Source: Veillonella rogosae JCM 15642
Lineage (GTDB): Bacteria; Bacillota; Negativicutes; Veillonellales; Veillonellaceae
Length of the DNA stretch: 64,000 bases
NCBI RefSeq assembly: GCF_002959775.1
Contig: NZ_PPCX01000010.1
Coordinates: forward strand, 124,001 to 188,000
Direction: 5' to 3'
Shown: piece after piece, positions 1 through 9,713 of the stretch
Layout: each line of letters starts with the position of its first letter
Numbering within the stretch: the stretch's first letter is position 1
The notes under the pieces: generated by a model
Database searches by the model: none
What the model saw: the letters and a program-made list of their open reading frames with translations, nothing else
What the model was told of the DNA's origin: nothing
Program-made: the position numbers and the translations under genes

Positions 1-73
1 GCATTGCATCAGCTGCTTCAATAGCGCCTACTAAGCCCTTAGTTTCCACCATACCTAATGCTTCTTGTGTCAT
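1..73 (-). CDS. Bacterial microcompartment shell protein, PduA/PduJ type (5' part only)
   Basis: Only the first 24 codons are inside the window; the gene runs off its left edge. The peptide begins MTQEALGMVETKGLVGAIEA, the usual N-terminus of single-domain BMC hexamer proteins (PduA, PduJ, EutM), in which Glu-Thr-Lys-Gly-Leu-Val opens the first strand. An SD-like GGAGAG lies upstream of the ATG at 73. It is the last gene seen of the pdu operon, 44 bases after cobT. Such proteins tile the facets of the shell and carry small pores. PduA and PduJ cannot be told apart from so short a piece. Confidence 0.85.
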   Translation of the reverse strand, partial: MTQEALGMVETKGLVGAIEAADAM

Positions 74-117
74 CTGTTTTCTCTCCTTTTACAAAACATA
101 GAATAAAGATTACAAAT

Positions 118-1125
118 TTATTTTTCTAATAGTTCCACCATAGTACCTATATTCATAAAGGCAAAGTGCGCTGTTTTAAGTAGTTGTACCATGAGTACAG
201 CACCAGTACCTTCACCTAACGCCATTTGTCCATGGATTGGAACTTCATCAAGACGAATATTTGCATAAGCCAATGCTGCGGCCATCCCTACCTCGCGAGA
301 ATAATGAGATGGAATACCATATAATGGAGCGTCTCCATTCATTTGAGTGGCACAAGCCATTGCCACCGCTGTAATATACCCATCGATAACGAATGGGATA
401 TGTAAATCTGTACAAGCTACCATCGCACCTGTAATTGCGGCTATATCAAAACCACCAACGCGACTAATAACATCCTTTGGTGTATTGAGATGCCCTTTAT
501 GATGCGCTAAGGCAGTCCGTACAAACTCACGTTTTTGATTCATATACGCTTCGTCATCGGGACCAGAGCCAGGTCCTACAGTTATCCGTGGGTCTAATTT
601 TGTAAGCCCGCTTAACACGGCTGCCGATGTGGTAGTATTACCAACGCCCATTTCACCAAAGGAAAATAGATTAATTCCCGATTCCGCATAGTATATAACG
701 CGGTTGTAACCAGCTTGGTATGCTAAATCAAATTCTTCGCCGCTCATAGCGGCACCATGTAAAATATTTTTTGTACCTTGACTAACTTTTCGATCTATCC
801 CGATACCTTTAGGGCACGCAATACCAACGTCTACTACTTCATAAGGAATATGGTTAAAGATACAGTAATTGGCAACTGCGCTTTTACCGTCAATCATATT
901 CTGAGATTGTTTACGAGTAATTTCGTAGTTATAACCGATCAGTCCGTCTACGGAGATTCCGTTATCTGCAGAAAAGATAATATGTTGTGCATGAATCTCA
1001 GGCCGAATTTCTTGCCAAGCAAGACACATCTTTTTGAAATATCGTTCCCATAGACCCAAGCTTTTTGGAATGATCGCCTTATTTAAAATAAATTGATTAA
1101 GTTGTTCTTCAAAACCTCTGTCCAT
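118..1125 (-). CDS. cobT: CobT-like nicotinate-nucleotide:base phosphoribosyltransferase, pdu-operon copy
   Basis: The family transfers phosphoribose from nicotinate mononucleotide to the lower-ligand base of cobamides. Seen: the glycine-rich FGEMGVGNTTTSAAVL segment near the middle, the VGGFDIAAITGAM segment, and near the C-terminus GEGTGA, whose Glu matches the general base of Salmonella CobT (Glu317). The ATG at 1125 is preferred over an upstream TTG because GAAGG lies 7 bases before it. It sits between pduV and a shell gene, so it probably supplies or repairs the B12 cofactor of diol dehydratase. A second paralogue lies at 14622-15659. The base it prefers cannot be read from sequence; ArsA/ArsB-type specificity for phenolic ligands is possible. 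Confidence 0.88.
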   Translation of the reverse strand: MDRGFEEQLNQFILNKAIIPKSLGLWERYFKKMCLAWQEIRPEIHAQHIIFSADNGISVDGLIGYNYEITRKQSQNMIDGKSAVANYCIFNHIPYEVVDVGIACPKGIGIDRKVSQGTKNILHGAAMSGEEFDLAYQAGYNRVIYYAESGINLFSFGEMGVGNTTTSAAVLSGLTKLDPRITVGPGSGPDDEAYMNQKREFVRTALAHHKGHLNTPKDVISRVGGFDIAAITGAMVACTDLHIPFVIDGYITAVAMACATQMNGDAPLYGIPSHYSREVGMAAALAYANIRLDEVPIHGQMALGEGTGAVLMVQLLKTAHFAFMNIGTMVELLEK

Positions 1126-1143
1126 GGAAAAACCTTCTTTCAA

Positions 1144-1584
1144 CTAACTGTATATGTAGTCACATAAACGATCTAGCGATTCTTGATCGTGAACGGATAT
1201 TTCAAAAATCTTAGTAGCTCCCGCTAGCTTGAGATTGCGACGAGGAGCCTCCACATCTTTTCCCGTATCAACTTTTGACACAACACCGATAACTTCTCGA
1301 TTTAAAGAGTTCCCAAAACTAGGTGGGAAAATTGTTGTTTCATCACCTGCAGGAATCATAAAAATCACTATATCCGCATCATAGGCATGCAAGATAATCC
1401 CTCGATAGTAATTAGGATTTTCCATGTATTCCCCAGGGGTATCAATAAAATTACCCACTCGAGTTATGGCTTGTGTTTTGTGATACGTTGCAGAGCCATG
1501 AGTAATCGTATCTGCCAATGTGGTCTTACCACATCCGCTGCGCCCTACGAGAAGGATGCGTTTTTCTTTCTTTTCGGTACTCAT
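1144..1584 (-). CDS. pduV: PduV/EutP-type small GTPase of the microcompartment operon
   Basis: A 146-residue P-loop protein. Walker A is GRSGCGKTT near residue 15, followed by DTPGEY (G3) and SKVD (G4), the set expected for a compact TRAFAC GTPase. EutP and PduV proteins have this size and always travel with microcompartment genes; PduV has been linked to shell association and movement in Salmonella, but its function is unsettled. The gene lies between pduU and cobT, with a GAAAGGG ribosome site before the ATG. PduV is preferred over EutP because every neighbour is pdu-type. Confidence 0.85.
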   Translation of the reverse strand: MSTEKKEKRILLVGRSGCGKTTLADTITHGSATYHKTQAITRVGNFIDTPGEYMENPNYYRGIILHAYDADIVIFMIPAGDETTIFPPSFGNSLNREVIGVVSKVDTGKDVEAPRRNLKLAGATKIFEISVHDQESLDRLCDYIYS

Positions 1585-1597
1585 AATTACCCTTTCA

Positions 1598-1960
1598 TTA
1601 GGATCTTGTTAAATCCGTTGGGAAGAATCCTAATATGCGTTGCAAGCCTTCAATAACGCTCTGCAATGCGGATTCAACAGCAGATACATCTCCCGTTATG
1701 AGAAGTGCTCCCGAAAATCTGTCGATGAAACCAATTTCAATATCACCAGACTTACTTGCTATATCGGCTGCAATAATGGTCCCTTCGCCAGGTGTGATTG
1801 TAAGAATTCCAATGGCATTGCGTCCTTTTTCTTCAAGCCCCATTTTTCTAAACAAATCAGGCTTAGGATTAGCAATAACATGCGCTATAGTAACCTGCTT
1901 TCCGGGTACAAATTCTTGGATGATGCGTTGTTTAGCATCAATTACCTCTTGAAAGGCCAT
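1598..1960 (-). CDS. pduU: PduU shell protein (circularly permuted BMC domain)
   Basis: A 120-residue protein of the EutS/PduU family. The stretch from [19 protein letters not shown] through [38 protein letters not shown] and DVSAVESAL reads almost in step with Salmonella PduU from memory. In this family a circularly permuted BMC fold forms hexamers whose N-terminal strands build a small barrel over the pore. It is co-directional with pduV, 13 bases away. It is a minor shell component, expected on the shell facets. Confidence 0.92.
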   Translation of the reverse strand: MAFQEVIDAKQRIIQEFVPGKQVTIAHVIANPKPDLFRKMGLEEKGRNAIGILTITPGEGTIIAADIASKSGDIEIGFIDRFSGALLITGDVSAVESALQSVIEGLQRILGFFPTDLTRS

Positions 1961-2040
1961 ATAATCTCCTCCTAATACAAAATGTATAGTTCATATAGTG
2001 ACACGGACCATACATACGAGTCTTTCAATATAGATTTCCC

Positions 2041-2763
2041 TTAAGGTGCCACTAATTTAAAAAATACTACTGCTAAACCAGCCCCAATCAATGGACCAAT
2101 AAATGGAACCCATGCATATTGCCAATTCGCCGTTCCCTTATTAGGAATAGGCAAAATAGTATATGCCAGGCGAGGACCGAAGTCACGAGCTGGATTTAAC
2201 GCATAACCTGTAGTTGCACCAAAGGACATACCGATGGATGCAATGAGGATACCGATAACCACTGGAGCTAAGCCATCTGCCATCTTGCCCAAGCAAAGGA
2301 TTGCTAGAATGAGCATAAAGGTAGCAATGATTTCAGACATCAAATTGCAAGGTTTATGGTCAATAGCTGGACCAGTCGCGAAGATACCTACGCAGTTACC
2401 TTCATCAGGGCCTGTTTCCTTGAAGTGCGGATAATAGAATACTGCTGCAATAGTAGCACCTACAAAAGCGCCGGCAATTTGAGCGATAGACATCGGAATT
2501 ACTTGTTCCCATGGAAAGATACCTGCTACTGCAAGAGCAAAGGTAACGGCAGGGTTCAAATGACCAGGTCCACCTAGTGTAATTCCTATATACACAGCGA
2601 AGGTTACTGCAAAGGCCCATCCAAAAATAATGTGTAACCAGTTAGTACCAAAGATACCAACGATGGTTTTCTTTAACAAAATCGATGCATTTGTACTATT
2701 ACCAAATGCGAGTAAAACGGCAGTACCAACAAACTCACTAATATACATTTGCGTTACGTCCAT
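2041..2763 (-). CDS. pduF: PduF propanediol/glycerol facilitator (aquaporin family)
   Basis: Major intrinsic protein, 240 residues from the ATG at 2763, with about six hydrophobic spans. Both half-helix NPA boxes are present: GHLNPAVTFA in the first half and ALNPARDFGPR in the second. The Asp after the second box (NPARD) is typical of glycerol facilitators rather than water channels. It lies 10 bases from pduO. The expected role is diffusion of 1,2-propanediol (or glycerol) across the cytoplasmic membrane to feed the microcompartment. In Salmonella pduF lies outside the main operon on the other side of pocR, so its place inside this operon differs. GAGG sits 8 bases before the chosen ATG. Confidence 0.92.
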   Translation of the reverse strand: MDVTQMYISEFVGTAVLLAFGNSTNASILLKKTIVGIFGTNWLHIIFGWAFAVTFAVYIGITLGGPGHLNPAVTFALAVAGIFPWEQVIPMSIAQIAGAFVGATIAAVFYYPHFKETGPDEGNCVGIFATGPAIDHKPCNLMSEIIATFMLILAILCLGKMADGLAPVVIGILIASIGMSFGATTGYALNPARDFGPRLAYTILPIPNKGTANWQYAWVPFIGPLIGAGLAVVFFKLVAP

Positions 2764-2773
2764 TGTCTTCACC

Positions 2774-3829
2774 TCATCGAGTTAACAAAGATTGTAATGC
2801 ATGAGATGCAATGTCCATATCTTCTGCCACGGTACCACCGCTAATACCAAACCCACCGACAATTTCGCCATCGATGATGATTGGGTAACCTCCACCAAAG
2901 GTACAGATTTTACGATTTACCATGGATTCAATGTTGAATAGATCGCCATCAGGCTGTGCACTTTGATGTACTTCATGAGTTGCCGCTTTGAGAGCCACTG
3001 CTGTGTACGCCTTTGCCTGTGCGATATCGTTACTGATGAGCAATGCATCTGACATACGATGGAAATACATTAATACACCTTTTGCATCCACAATAGATAC
3101 AACAATAGGTACGCCTATGGACTGAGCATAGTCCAAGGCGGTTTGTGAAAGTTTCGTCATAATTTGTTCTAGCTTTGTTCTAGTTGCCATATAACTAACT
3201 CCATTTTCAGTAGTATGCTCCATATCCCATAGGCTCCGATTCGTTTCTGCCAGTACTTCTGCATGATTGTTCTTAACACGTTCTGCTACGCGTTCTACAA
3301 TTGTTTCTACAAATTGCACATAGTCTTCCATGCGAGCCATGATATAAAGAGCATCAGATAATCGATTAATAAATTTTCGAACCTCATCGCGAATTGGTTC
3401 TACCTCACCTAAACTAATGAGTAATCGTTCCCCTCGACGACATATAGTGCGCGCCACATGAAGCTCTGCGGCAGATAAATAATTACCGCTTAATATAAAG
3501 CTGTGTTGCTGTGGCAAACGCTTCGTATAGTCATCGATCATGTATTCCAATTCGCTTATATCTTGTTGTGAAATCAAATTACTACTTTCACTAAGATGTT
3601 CAACATGAGGTGTTGCTACCTCCGCACATAAGCGGAATAGCTGATGTTGTAATGTGTGAAGCACATGTTTATTGTCCTGTGAAATAACTAATTTCTCACA
3701 AACACTAACCTGTGCATTTAATTCATCAAAGGTTCCATATGTGTCCACACGAAGTGAATTCTTAGGTACTCTAGTGCCATCAAAGAGAGCCGTTGTACCT
3801 GCATCACCGGTTTTCGTATAAATAGCCAT
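2774..3829 (-). CDS. pduO: PduO: ATP:cob(I)alamin adenosyltransferase fused to a GlcG/HbpS domain
   Basis: Two domains in 351 residues. Residues about 1-190 are a PduO-type adenosyltransferase with the N-terminal TKTGDAGTT ATP loop and a helical bundle ending in FINRLSDALYIMAR. Residues about 200-351 are a GlcG/HbpS-like domain (DUF336) with the glycine-rich FGGGYPIIIDGEIVGGFGISGG segment. The first makes adenosylcobalamin, the cofactor of PduCDE; the second is haem- or cobalamin-associated in relatives. The same two-domain layout occurs in Salmonella PduO. The start is the ATG at 3829, 8 bases after GAGAGG. Its place after pduH fits cofactor repair next to the reactivase. Confidence 0.92.
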   Translation of the reverse strand: MAIYTKTGDAGTTALFDGTRVPKNSLRVDTYGTFDELNAQVSVCEKLVISQDNKHVLHTLQHQLFRLCAEVATPHVEHLSESSNLISQQDISELEYMIDDYTKRLPQQHSFILSGNYLSAAELHVARTICRRGERLLISLGEVEPIRDEVRKFINRLSDALYIMARMEDYVQFVETIVERVAERVKNNHAEVLAETNRSLWDMEHTTENGVSYMATRTKLEQIMTKLSQTALDYAQSIGVPIVVSIVDAKGVLMYFHRMSDALLISNDIAQAKAYTAVALKAATHEVHQSAQPDGDLFNIESMVNRKICTFGGGYPIIIDGEIVGGFGISGGTVAEDMDIASHALQSLLTR

Positions 3830-3856
3830 ATGCACCACCTCTCAATTTCATTGTGT

Positions 3857-4231
3857 TTAAAAGGCCACTTCCAATCGTTCATCAGAAGCGAATGGATTAC
3901 CTTTTACAAGGCGAGCTGCATTTACACCTAATGTGCGCAAGCTATCTGGATATTGAGCATAGCCCGTAAGTCGATAGATAAATTGATGAGCTGGTATATT
4001 TTTATACGTCAATACAATAGCCTGCTCATCAACACCAATACCTACTGACAAAGCTGAGTTTCGAGATGCTAAATCAGCCAAATCCATGTGAGTACCACTA
4101 TGGGCCTCGATTACCACGGGCAGTCCTTCCTCCTCAATGCCATATAAAACAGGCTTTAATACATCCTCACCGATATACGGTGTAGTATAGAGCAAGATGG
4201 TTGGCTTACTGATGATGCTTTGATCCATCAT
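3857..4231 (-). CDS. pduH: PduH, small subunit of diol dehydratase reactivase
   Basis: 124-residue protein of the PduH/DdrB family. Together with PduG it swaps damaged, adenosyl-less cobalamin out of diol dehydratase. Family-like segments are IGEDVLKPVLYGIEEEG and the C-terminal NAARLVKGNPF. Two ATGs are adjacent at 4231 and 4228; GGGAGG before them spaces better for the second. The start overlaps the pduG stop, which suggests translational coupling and a 1:1 complex, as known for the heterotetrameric reactivase. Confidence 0.9.
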   Translation of the reverse strand: MMDQSIISKPTILLYTTPYIGEDVLKPVLYGIEEEGLPVVIEAHSGTHMDLADLASRNSALSVGIGVDEQAIVLTYKNIPAHQFIYRLTGYAQYPDSLRTLGVNAARLVKGNPFASDERLEVAF

Positions 4232-6054
4232 AAGCCTCCCTTCTGTGCATAGGATAATACTAATCCTGTTGCTACCGCATTTCGTGCCCCTTCAATGCCT
4301 CGAATATTGCCTCGCCCCGCTACTAATGCATATTGTGAAAGTGCATCGGTTACGAGTTGAGGAATTTCAAAGTCTAATGCAGAGCCACCTACAATAACAA
4401 CGAATGGTATATCTCGCACATTATGAGTAGGACTAACAGATGCCAAAGCGCGGAGTGAATTTGTGACAAATACCCGTTTCTTTGCGGTTTGACGAACTCT
4501 TTTAATCGTTTCTAGCGGAATATCTCGCTCTACAGGAACAAGTCCATCAGGAGTGACGATAACAACACGGCCAAACAATGTAGCCGACAGCGGTTCATTA
4601 AAGAACTGCACCGTTCCATCTTCATGACGAATGTGATATACGCTAAGTACCTGAGCTAATGGATCTCGTTTGATGGCTTCTGCAATATGCATATCCTCTA
4701 AACCAAGTTCAGAATTGATGAGCATCGTTACCATGTTTCCCGCTCCAGCAAGATGAATGGCTTTAATTTTTCCTTCTTGGTTGATGATGGATGCATCAGT
4801 TGAACCTGCCCCTAAATCGAGTATGGCCATTGGTTTTGCTGTCCCCGGTGTAGTCAAAGCACCTAAGATAGCTGATTCAGCCTCTTCACCACCGATTTCA
4901 ACTGGTACGCCTAACTCTTTTTCTACCTGCTTTGCAATGATTTCCATTTGTAGATGATCTGACTTAACCATGGAAGCAATGCCTACGGCTTGTTCCATAG
5001 AGAACTCACCGGCAAGACCGCCCTTTACATTGATAGGAACAGCTACATCTACGGCTAGCAAGTCTTGGATGAATACATCTTGCGGTGATTTATTTGTCAA
5101 TTGCGCCATTGTAAGGCGAACCTTTTCAAGCATGCCACCTACGTTCGTACCTGCTTCACCACTGATATCATCGATAGGATGAACAGATTCGAGGGTTTCC
5201 ATAATCCTCTCGGCCCCAGCAGATACATCGACGGATACAGTTCGATCATTCCCCATAACAATGATGGATCCTGCCGGTATTACCCGCTCCTTAACGTCCC
5301 CTGCAGGTGTTTTAATAACGACTGCAGATCGGTTACCAATAAGGGCTCGAGCGATAGGCACAATATTCTTTGTTTCCTCTGGTGAAAGTTCAAATACAGT
5401 GGCAATCCCATAAGGATTAGATAATTGTGATACCACTTGTCCTGGTTCTACTACCTCTACTGCGGAGAGCATGCCCATTGGAATTTTGTCGATATACGCA
5501 ACCTCGTCTACGATAGGAATTTTGTTATCTAATCGATTATTAACGAGTACACCGTCATCGGCTTGAAGGATAGCAGCCCGAATATCATAACCTCGCTTAC
5601 AGTACGCATTAATAAGCTGTGCTACCAATTCAAAATCGATAATCTTTGGAGCTACCACGATGTATGGCTGACCTTGTGGCTTATCAATCAGTTGCTCAAT
5701 GGGAACCGTATAGCCTACGCCAAGGCCTAAACCACCTGGTGTTTTAGGGTTGTGCCCTATCATGGTCGATTCTGTAATTATGGTTTCTGTAATCGTTTCC
5801 ATAGCCACATCGCCGATAACTGGTGTAGCCTCATTAATGCGAACTAAGTCAATATCTCGTAGTGTAAGATTAGCAGACCTGATTAGCGACTTGAGGGCAT
5901 CCATGAGACCTACGATATTTTCGCGTGTTCCTTTAATGCCTGTAGTACTAGCGATAGCAGAAGACAAGAACTTTACCTCACCATTGCTATGCACTTCGGC
6001 CAAGGCCGCTTCTGTTGTCGAGTTTCCTATATCGATGCCAACAATTCGTTTCAT
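4228..6054 (-). CDS. pduG: PduG, large ATPase subunit of diol dehydratase reactivase
   Basis: 608 residues, the usual length of PduG/DdrA. The N-terminus MKRIVGIDIGNSTTEAAL is an ASKHA (actin/Hsp70-like) phosphate loop; a second nucleotide loop LDLGAGSTDASI occurs near residue 415, and VVIVGGSALDFEIP near residue 560 would complete the adenosine pocket. The protein uses ATP hydrolysis to open PduCDE and release inactive cobalamin. It follows pduE directly and overlaps pduH by 4 bases. No frameshift or missing core motif was seen. Confidence 0.95.
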   Translation of the reverse strand: MKRIVGIDIGNSTTEAALAEVHSNGEVKFLSSAIASTTGIKGTRENIVGLMDALKSLIRSANLTLRDIDLVRINEATPVIGDVAMETITETIITESTMIGHNPKTPGGLGLGVGYTVPIEQLIDKPQGQPYIVVAPKIIDFELVAQLINAYCKRGYDIRAAILQADDGVLVNNRLDNKIPIVDEVAYIDKIPMGMLSAVEVVEPGQVVSQLSNPYGIATVFELSPEETKNIVPIARALIGNRSAVVIKTPAGDVKERVIPAGSIIVMGNDRTVSVDVSAGAERIMETLESVHPIDDISGEAGTNVGGMLEKVRLTMAQLTNKSPQDVFIQDLLAVDVAVPINVKGGLAGEFSMEQAVGIASMVKSDHLQMEIIAKQVEKELGVPVEIGGEEAESAILGALTTPGTAKPMAILDLGAGSTDASIINQEGKIKAIHLAGAGNMVTMLINSELGLEDMHIAEAIKRDPLAQVLSVYHIRHEDGTVQFFNEPLSATLFGRVVIVTPDGLVPVERDIPLETIKRVRQTAKKRVFVTNSLRALASVSPTHNVRDIPFVVIVGGSALDFEIPQLVTDALSQYALVAGRGNIRGIEGARNAVATGLVLSYAQKGGL

Positions 6055-6072
6055 AATGACATCTCCTATAGG

Positions 6073-6609
6073 TTAATTATCACCTTTTAATTTTTTACGA
6101 CGCTCATAGTTTTCTGCGGCTTCACGTACAAAGTTTGCACAAATAGGAGCACCTAGGCCATCAAGTTCGCTAGCAATATCTAATAGTTCTTGTTTCGAAG
6201 AACGATACGGACGAAGTGCATTGTACATTTCAAGTAAACGTTTATCACTTACCTTCGTCATTTCTGCAGCGCGAGAGAAGTTGAGTTCAATTTGATCGCG
6301 ACCCCCAGCCTTAGCAATTTGACCTTGAGCTTTCAAAATAGATGGAGAAATTTTTAAATCGTCCATTGTAATATGTCCGGCCATTACGTTATCCATCGTA
6401 ATATGGCTTAAGTCTCGACCTTGGCCAAGATCAATCCATTCTGGATGTTTTTTAGCAATCGGATAATCCTTGATGGTAACCACCCTATCTACAACTGTTG
6501 TATTAGGTGTAGATGATGTATGAGGCGCAGAGTATTGTGTGGTATTTCCCTTTGCCCCTTCTATTTCAGATACGATCTGCCGAATTAAGGCTTCTAATTC
6601 GTTAGCCAT
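6073..6609 (-). CDS. pduE: PduE, small subunit of B12-dependent diol dehydratase
   Basis: 178 residues, with the conserved blocks DYPIAKKHPEWI, GRDLSHITMDNVMAG and ELDGLGAPICANFVREAAE of diol dehydratase gamma subunits. The first about 18 residues (NELEALIRQIVSEIEG) form an amphipathic helix like the encapsulation peptides that send Pdu enzymes into the shell, followed by a Ser/Thr-rich linker. With PduC and PduD it converts 1,2-propanediol to propionaldehyde. It lies 11 bases after pduD. Confidence 0.95.
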   Translation of the reverse strand: MANELEALIRQIVSEIEGAKGNTTQYSAPHTSSTPNTTVVDRVVTIKDYPIAKKHPEWIDLGQGRDLSHITMDNVMAGHITMDDLKISPSILKAQGQIAKAGGRDQIELNFSRAAEMTKVSDKRLLEMYNALRPYRSSKQELLDIASELDGLGAPICANFVREAAENYERRKKLKGDN

Positions 6610-6620
6610 AGTAAACCTCC

Positions 6621-7316
6621 TTATACAGTGACACGAACTTCATCAGCTGGCTTACCTTTTACTACATGCTTAGTTTCCTTGATATGAAGCAATGCAGATA
6701 ATGCTTGGTATTTTGGACGAGCCATTTGATCGTTCAATGTTGGTACTGGTGTTGGGGATTCGCCCTTAGCATATTTAGCAGCATTTTTACCGATGGCACG
6801 GTATGTTTCAGCTGTTAATAGAGGTGCTTGAGGGAATAATTCCAAGTTTGAAAGTGGTTGTAAATCCCGTTGGTGAATCAAGGTTGTACCTTTAGATTGA
6901 ATACCGATACATACGCCGGAACCAGAAATTGAATCACCTTCAACGGCTACAGCCGCTACATCAGAGGAACGGTATACGCGAATTACGCGAGCTTTAAGCC
7001 CTTCTTCTTCAATACCTGCTACTACTTGGCGAATTACTTCTTGATGCGGTACACCAACGATAGTTTGTCGTTGACTACGACCAAAAGCCGGTCCTACTGC
7101 AATGACTACTTCGTCTGCGCTTGTACCAGGTTGTGCAGGACCACCTGTTTGAAGCCAGCTATCATCGCCAGTTGGGTCTTCATGTCTAGGTGCTGCACTT
7201 GGTGCTGTACTTTCACCAATATTAGTCTTGAATTGTGGCGCCTCATGAACGCCGCCCATTTCTTGTAAAACGTCTAGGATAATAGAGCGTAATACATCTC
7301 TGTTAATTTCAGCCAT
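6621..7316 (-). CDS. pduD: PduD, medium subunit of B12-dependent diol dehydratase
   Basis: About 231 residues. The body ([66 protein letters not shown]) matches diol dehydratase beta subunits closely. The N-terminus [20 protein letters not shown] is an amphipathic helix of the type that targets PduD into the microcompartment, followed by a Pro/Ser/Thr linker of about 35 residues. Two ATGs are adjacent (7319, 7316); GGAGG lies 7 bases before the second, which is preferred. Confidence 0.95.
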   Translation of the reverse strand: MAEINRDVLRSIILDVLQEMGGVHEAPQFKTNIGESTAPSAAPRHEDPTGDDSWLQTGGPAQPGTSADEVVIAVGPAFGRSQRQTIVGVPHQEVIRQVVAGIEEEGLKARVIRVYRSSDVAAVAVEGDSISGSGVCIGIQSKGTTLIHQRDLQPLSNLELFPQAPLLTAETYRAIGKNAAKYAKGESPTPVPTLNDQMARPKYQALSALLHIKETKHVVKGKPADEVRVTV

Positions 7317-7328
7317 CATGACACCTCC

Positions 7329-8990
7329 TTATATATCCCGTGGATCAATGGCGTTTGGAATATCTTTAATACGTTCCCAATCTTCACCTTCCACACGATA
7401 CCCTGTGCCAACACCTTGATAGTCATTTCTATTGTTAATCGCGGAGATAACGTTGAAATCACGGTCAAAGATGGCCGATGTTTGTAAGTAATCACCGGAG
7501 ATTTTTTGTTTCAATAAATTCAAAACACTTTGTGCTACATCAGGGTGACCTTCTTTAGCTAAGCCTTTTACGAAGTCGACGCCTGTAACACCACGGTTTA
7601 ACAAATCTTGAGCCGCTTTAATATCTGCGACCTTATCGCGAGGAGGCATGTCTTTAGAGCCATTTGCATAGGTAGCAGCCTCTACCTCTTGATCTGTAAT
7701 TGGAGGCAAGCCCAATGCTTTAAACAAGGCTTGAAGTGCACGAGCTGCTTTATTACGAACCGCCACTACTTCTTCTTCACGAGCAGGGATAAGACCGCCA
7801 TTTACCTTGAGGTCACGTTGGATAACTGTCCAGTCATCATAGTCCTCTGCATCCCAGTTAGAACCAGCGAACATATTGTCATAGTTTGGTGTAGAACTAT
7901 AACCAGAGCAGATGAAGTCAGTACCAGGTGCAAATTGCATCAATGTACGTGCTGTTCTACGCAAGTCAGAGTGACTGAATGTTTGGTCATTACTAGATGC
8001 ACATTCTAGGTCGAGCATAGCTGCTACAAGGTTTTCTGCCAATACAGCGCGAATACCAGAAGGTACGGCTGCTGGAATGCCGATACAGCTTACAGAACCA
8101 TTTTGAATACCTTGTACGCCGGCGCCTTTTGTAATGTATAGGCAGCGGATTTCAAGGTACAACATGGATTTACCTTCTGCTTGGCCCATTTGTACTTCAG
8201 AGCCTGTACCAGAAGTAAAGCGCATTTTAAGACCACGAGATGCATAAGCAGATGCTAAGAAGCCTTTAGACCAAGGTGTGTCATCACCATCGGTAAATAC
8301 ATCTTCTGTACCATATACGGAAATGGTTTCTGCATAAGCTGTGAAACCGCGCATACCAAGTTCTAATTCTGTTGCTTCTTCCAAGGAGCATTGAGTCAAT
8401 ACGCCTGGTCGACCACATTGAGAGCCTACGAGTAAGCTAATCGCATTAAGTGGTGCATAACGAGCAACGGCTACTGTTGTTTCTTCTTCCGCAAACCCAC
8501 GAAGTGCACCTTCCGCAGCATCGGCTGCAATTTGTACTGGGTTATCGTTTACATTTGTTACATGGGCTTGGTTAGCCATTGTGCGACGAGCACGCATTTT
8601 TTGCATACATTGCATCATCTCAACAACGTTCATAGAAGAAACAACTTCTAGCATTTTTGCGGGAGTAATAGATTTACAAATCTTAACGATTTCTTCACGA
8701 GGTACTGAAGGTGTAAGCATCATATTAGCAATGTCTTTTGAATCCATTGCCATCGCTTGTTGAGCACCGTCGAAAACAATACCGTAATTTGCAATAAATG
8801 TATCGATAAGATCAAAGTCTTCACGGCGTTTACCATCGAGTTCAACGATGCGGCCGCCTTCGATTTTGAGACTAGGCTTTGGATCTTGAGGAGATTCCAT
8901 AGCTATAAAACCTTCCTCTACCCATTCCTTTACATAACCATCCTGATTGACAGGACGTTGGCTTAAGACTTCGAAACGTTTTGATTTCAT
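7329..8990 (-). CDS. pduC: PduC, large catalytic subunit of B12-dependent diol dehydratase
   Basis: 554 residues from the ATG at 8990 (MKSKRFEVLSQRPVN), the usual PduC start. AAAGGATGG lies 8 bases before it, while the ATG at 9002 would leave no room for a ribosome site. The protein keeps family blocks across its length, including EEGFIAMESPQDPKPS, GMRGFTAYAETISVYGTE and FICSGYSSTPNYDNMF. It forms the TIM-barrel that binds adenosylcobalamin and potassium and starts the radical dehydration. Glycerol dehydratase is a close relative, but the shell genes and PduO/PduF context favour propanediol as substrate. Confidence 0.96.
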   Translation of the reverse strand: MKSKRFEVLSQRPVNQDGYVKEWVEEGFIAMESPQDPKPSLKIEGGRIVELDGKRREDFDLIDTFIANYGIVFDGAQQAMAMDSKDIANMMLTPSVPREEIVKICKSITPAKMLEVVSSMNVVEMMQCMQKMRARRTMANQAHVTNVNDNPVQIAADAAEGALRGFAEEETTVAVARYAPLNAISLLVGSQCGRPGVLTQCSLEEATELELGMRGFTAYAETISVYGTEDVFTDGDDTPWSKGFLASAYASRGLKMRFTSGTGSEVQMGQAEGKSMLYLEIRCLYITKGAGVQGIQNGSVSCIGIPAAVPSGIRAVLAENLVAAMLDLECASSNDQTFSHSDLRRTARTLMQFAPGTDFICSGYSSTPNYDNMFAGSNWDAEDYDDWTVIQRDLKVNGGLIPAREEEVVAVRNKAARALQALFKALGLPPITDQEVEAATYANGSKDMPPRDKVADIKAAQDLLNRGVTGVDFVKGLAKEGHPDVAQSVLNLLKQKISGDYLQTSAIFDRDFNVISAINNRNDYQGVGTGYRVEGEDWERIKDIPNAIDPRDI

Positions 8991-9011
8991 AGGGCATACC
9001 ATCCTTTCAGA

Positions 9012-9713
9012 TTAGATATAGGAAGGGGCTCCGTTCACTGGTTCGTCACCCATCGTAGCTAGCAATTTTTTGCCTACTTCACGAGCAGAAATAACCGCTT
9101 GTCGTACAGCCCCAGAATCGCCAGAAATCTGTAAAATAACTTCGTTAGAATTGCTTGTACCTGCAGAAGGAGATGCATAACCAATTACATCAACGTTAGC
9201 AGATTTAACAGCTACATCGGCCATCACTACGCCAATAGCTGCAGGAGCACCTACAATAAGGCCAAATGCTTTACCTTCAGGAGCACCAAATGCTGCATTT
9301 ACTGCATGACTAGCGCGTGCTGTATATTGCAATTCAAGATGACCAGCATCGTTTGCGTATACATCGCCAAAGGTACGTTCCACTTCAGCCAATGCCACTT
9401 CAATAGCGCGTTTTACATCGGATACATCATCACCACCAAAGATGATAAGAGAACCGTGACCTGCGCCACCTTTAGTATCACGAGGTAATTCAATGCTAAC
9501 GATTTCAGTATTTGTCGCTTTTACTGCTTCGTCAGCTGCCATAATATGAGGACCTGCACCAGTACGTGCACCTAAAATACCGATAGAACGATATTTTTTC
9601 TTCAATTGCATTGCATCTAATACTTGTTGATCTACATTAGCAATTACGAGACCTATAGTATCACCAGTTTTGCTAGTCCCTACAAATTCAGTTAATCCAC
9701 ATGTTGTCGCCAT
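9012..9713 (-). CDS. pduB: PduB shell protein (tandem BMC trimer), short PduB'-like form
   Basis: 233 residues from the ATG at 9713 (MATTCGLTEFVG), preceded by GGAGG with 5 bases of spacing. Two BMC domains are seen; RSIGILGARTGAGPHIMAADEAVKATNTE and GGAGHGSLIIFGG are strongly PduB-like, and it ends PSYI as in Salmonella. It forms pseudohexameric trimers. Salmonella makes a longer PduB and a short PduB' from an internal start; here the reading frame before 9713 gives only about 18 residues unlike the PduB leader, so only the short form seems encoded. It is the first gene of the operon, where pduA usually stands. Confidence 0.93.
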   Translation of the reverse strand: MATTCGLTEFVGTSKTGDTIGLVIANVDQQVLDAMQLKKKYRSIGILGARTGAGPHIMAADEAVKATNTEIVSIELPRDTKGGAGHGSLIIFGGDDVSDVKRAIEVALAEVERTFGDVYANDAGHLELQYTARASHAVNAAFGAPEGKAFGLIVGAPAAIGVVMADVAVKSANVDVIGYASPSAGTSNSNEVILQISGDSGAVRQAVISAREVGKKLLATMGDEPVNGAPSYI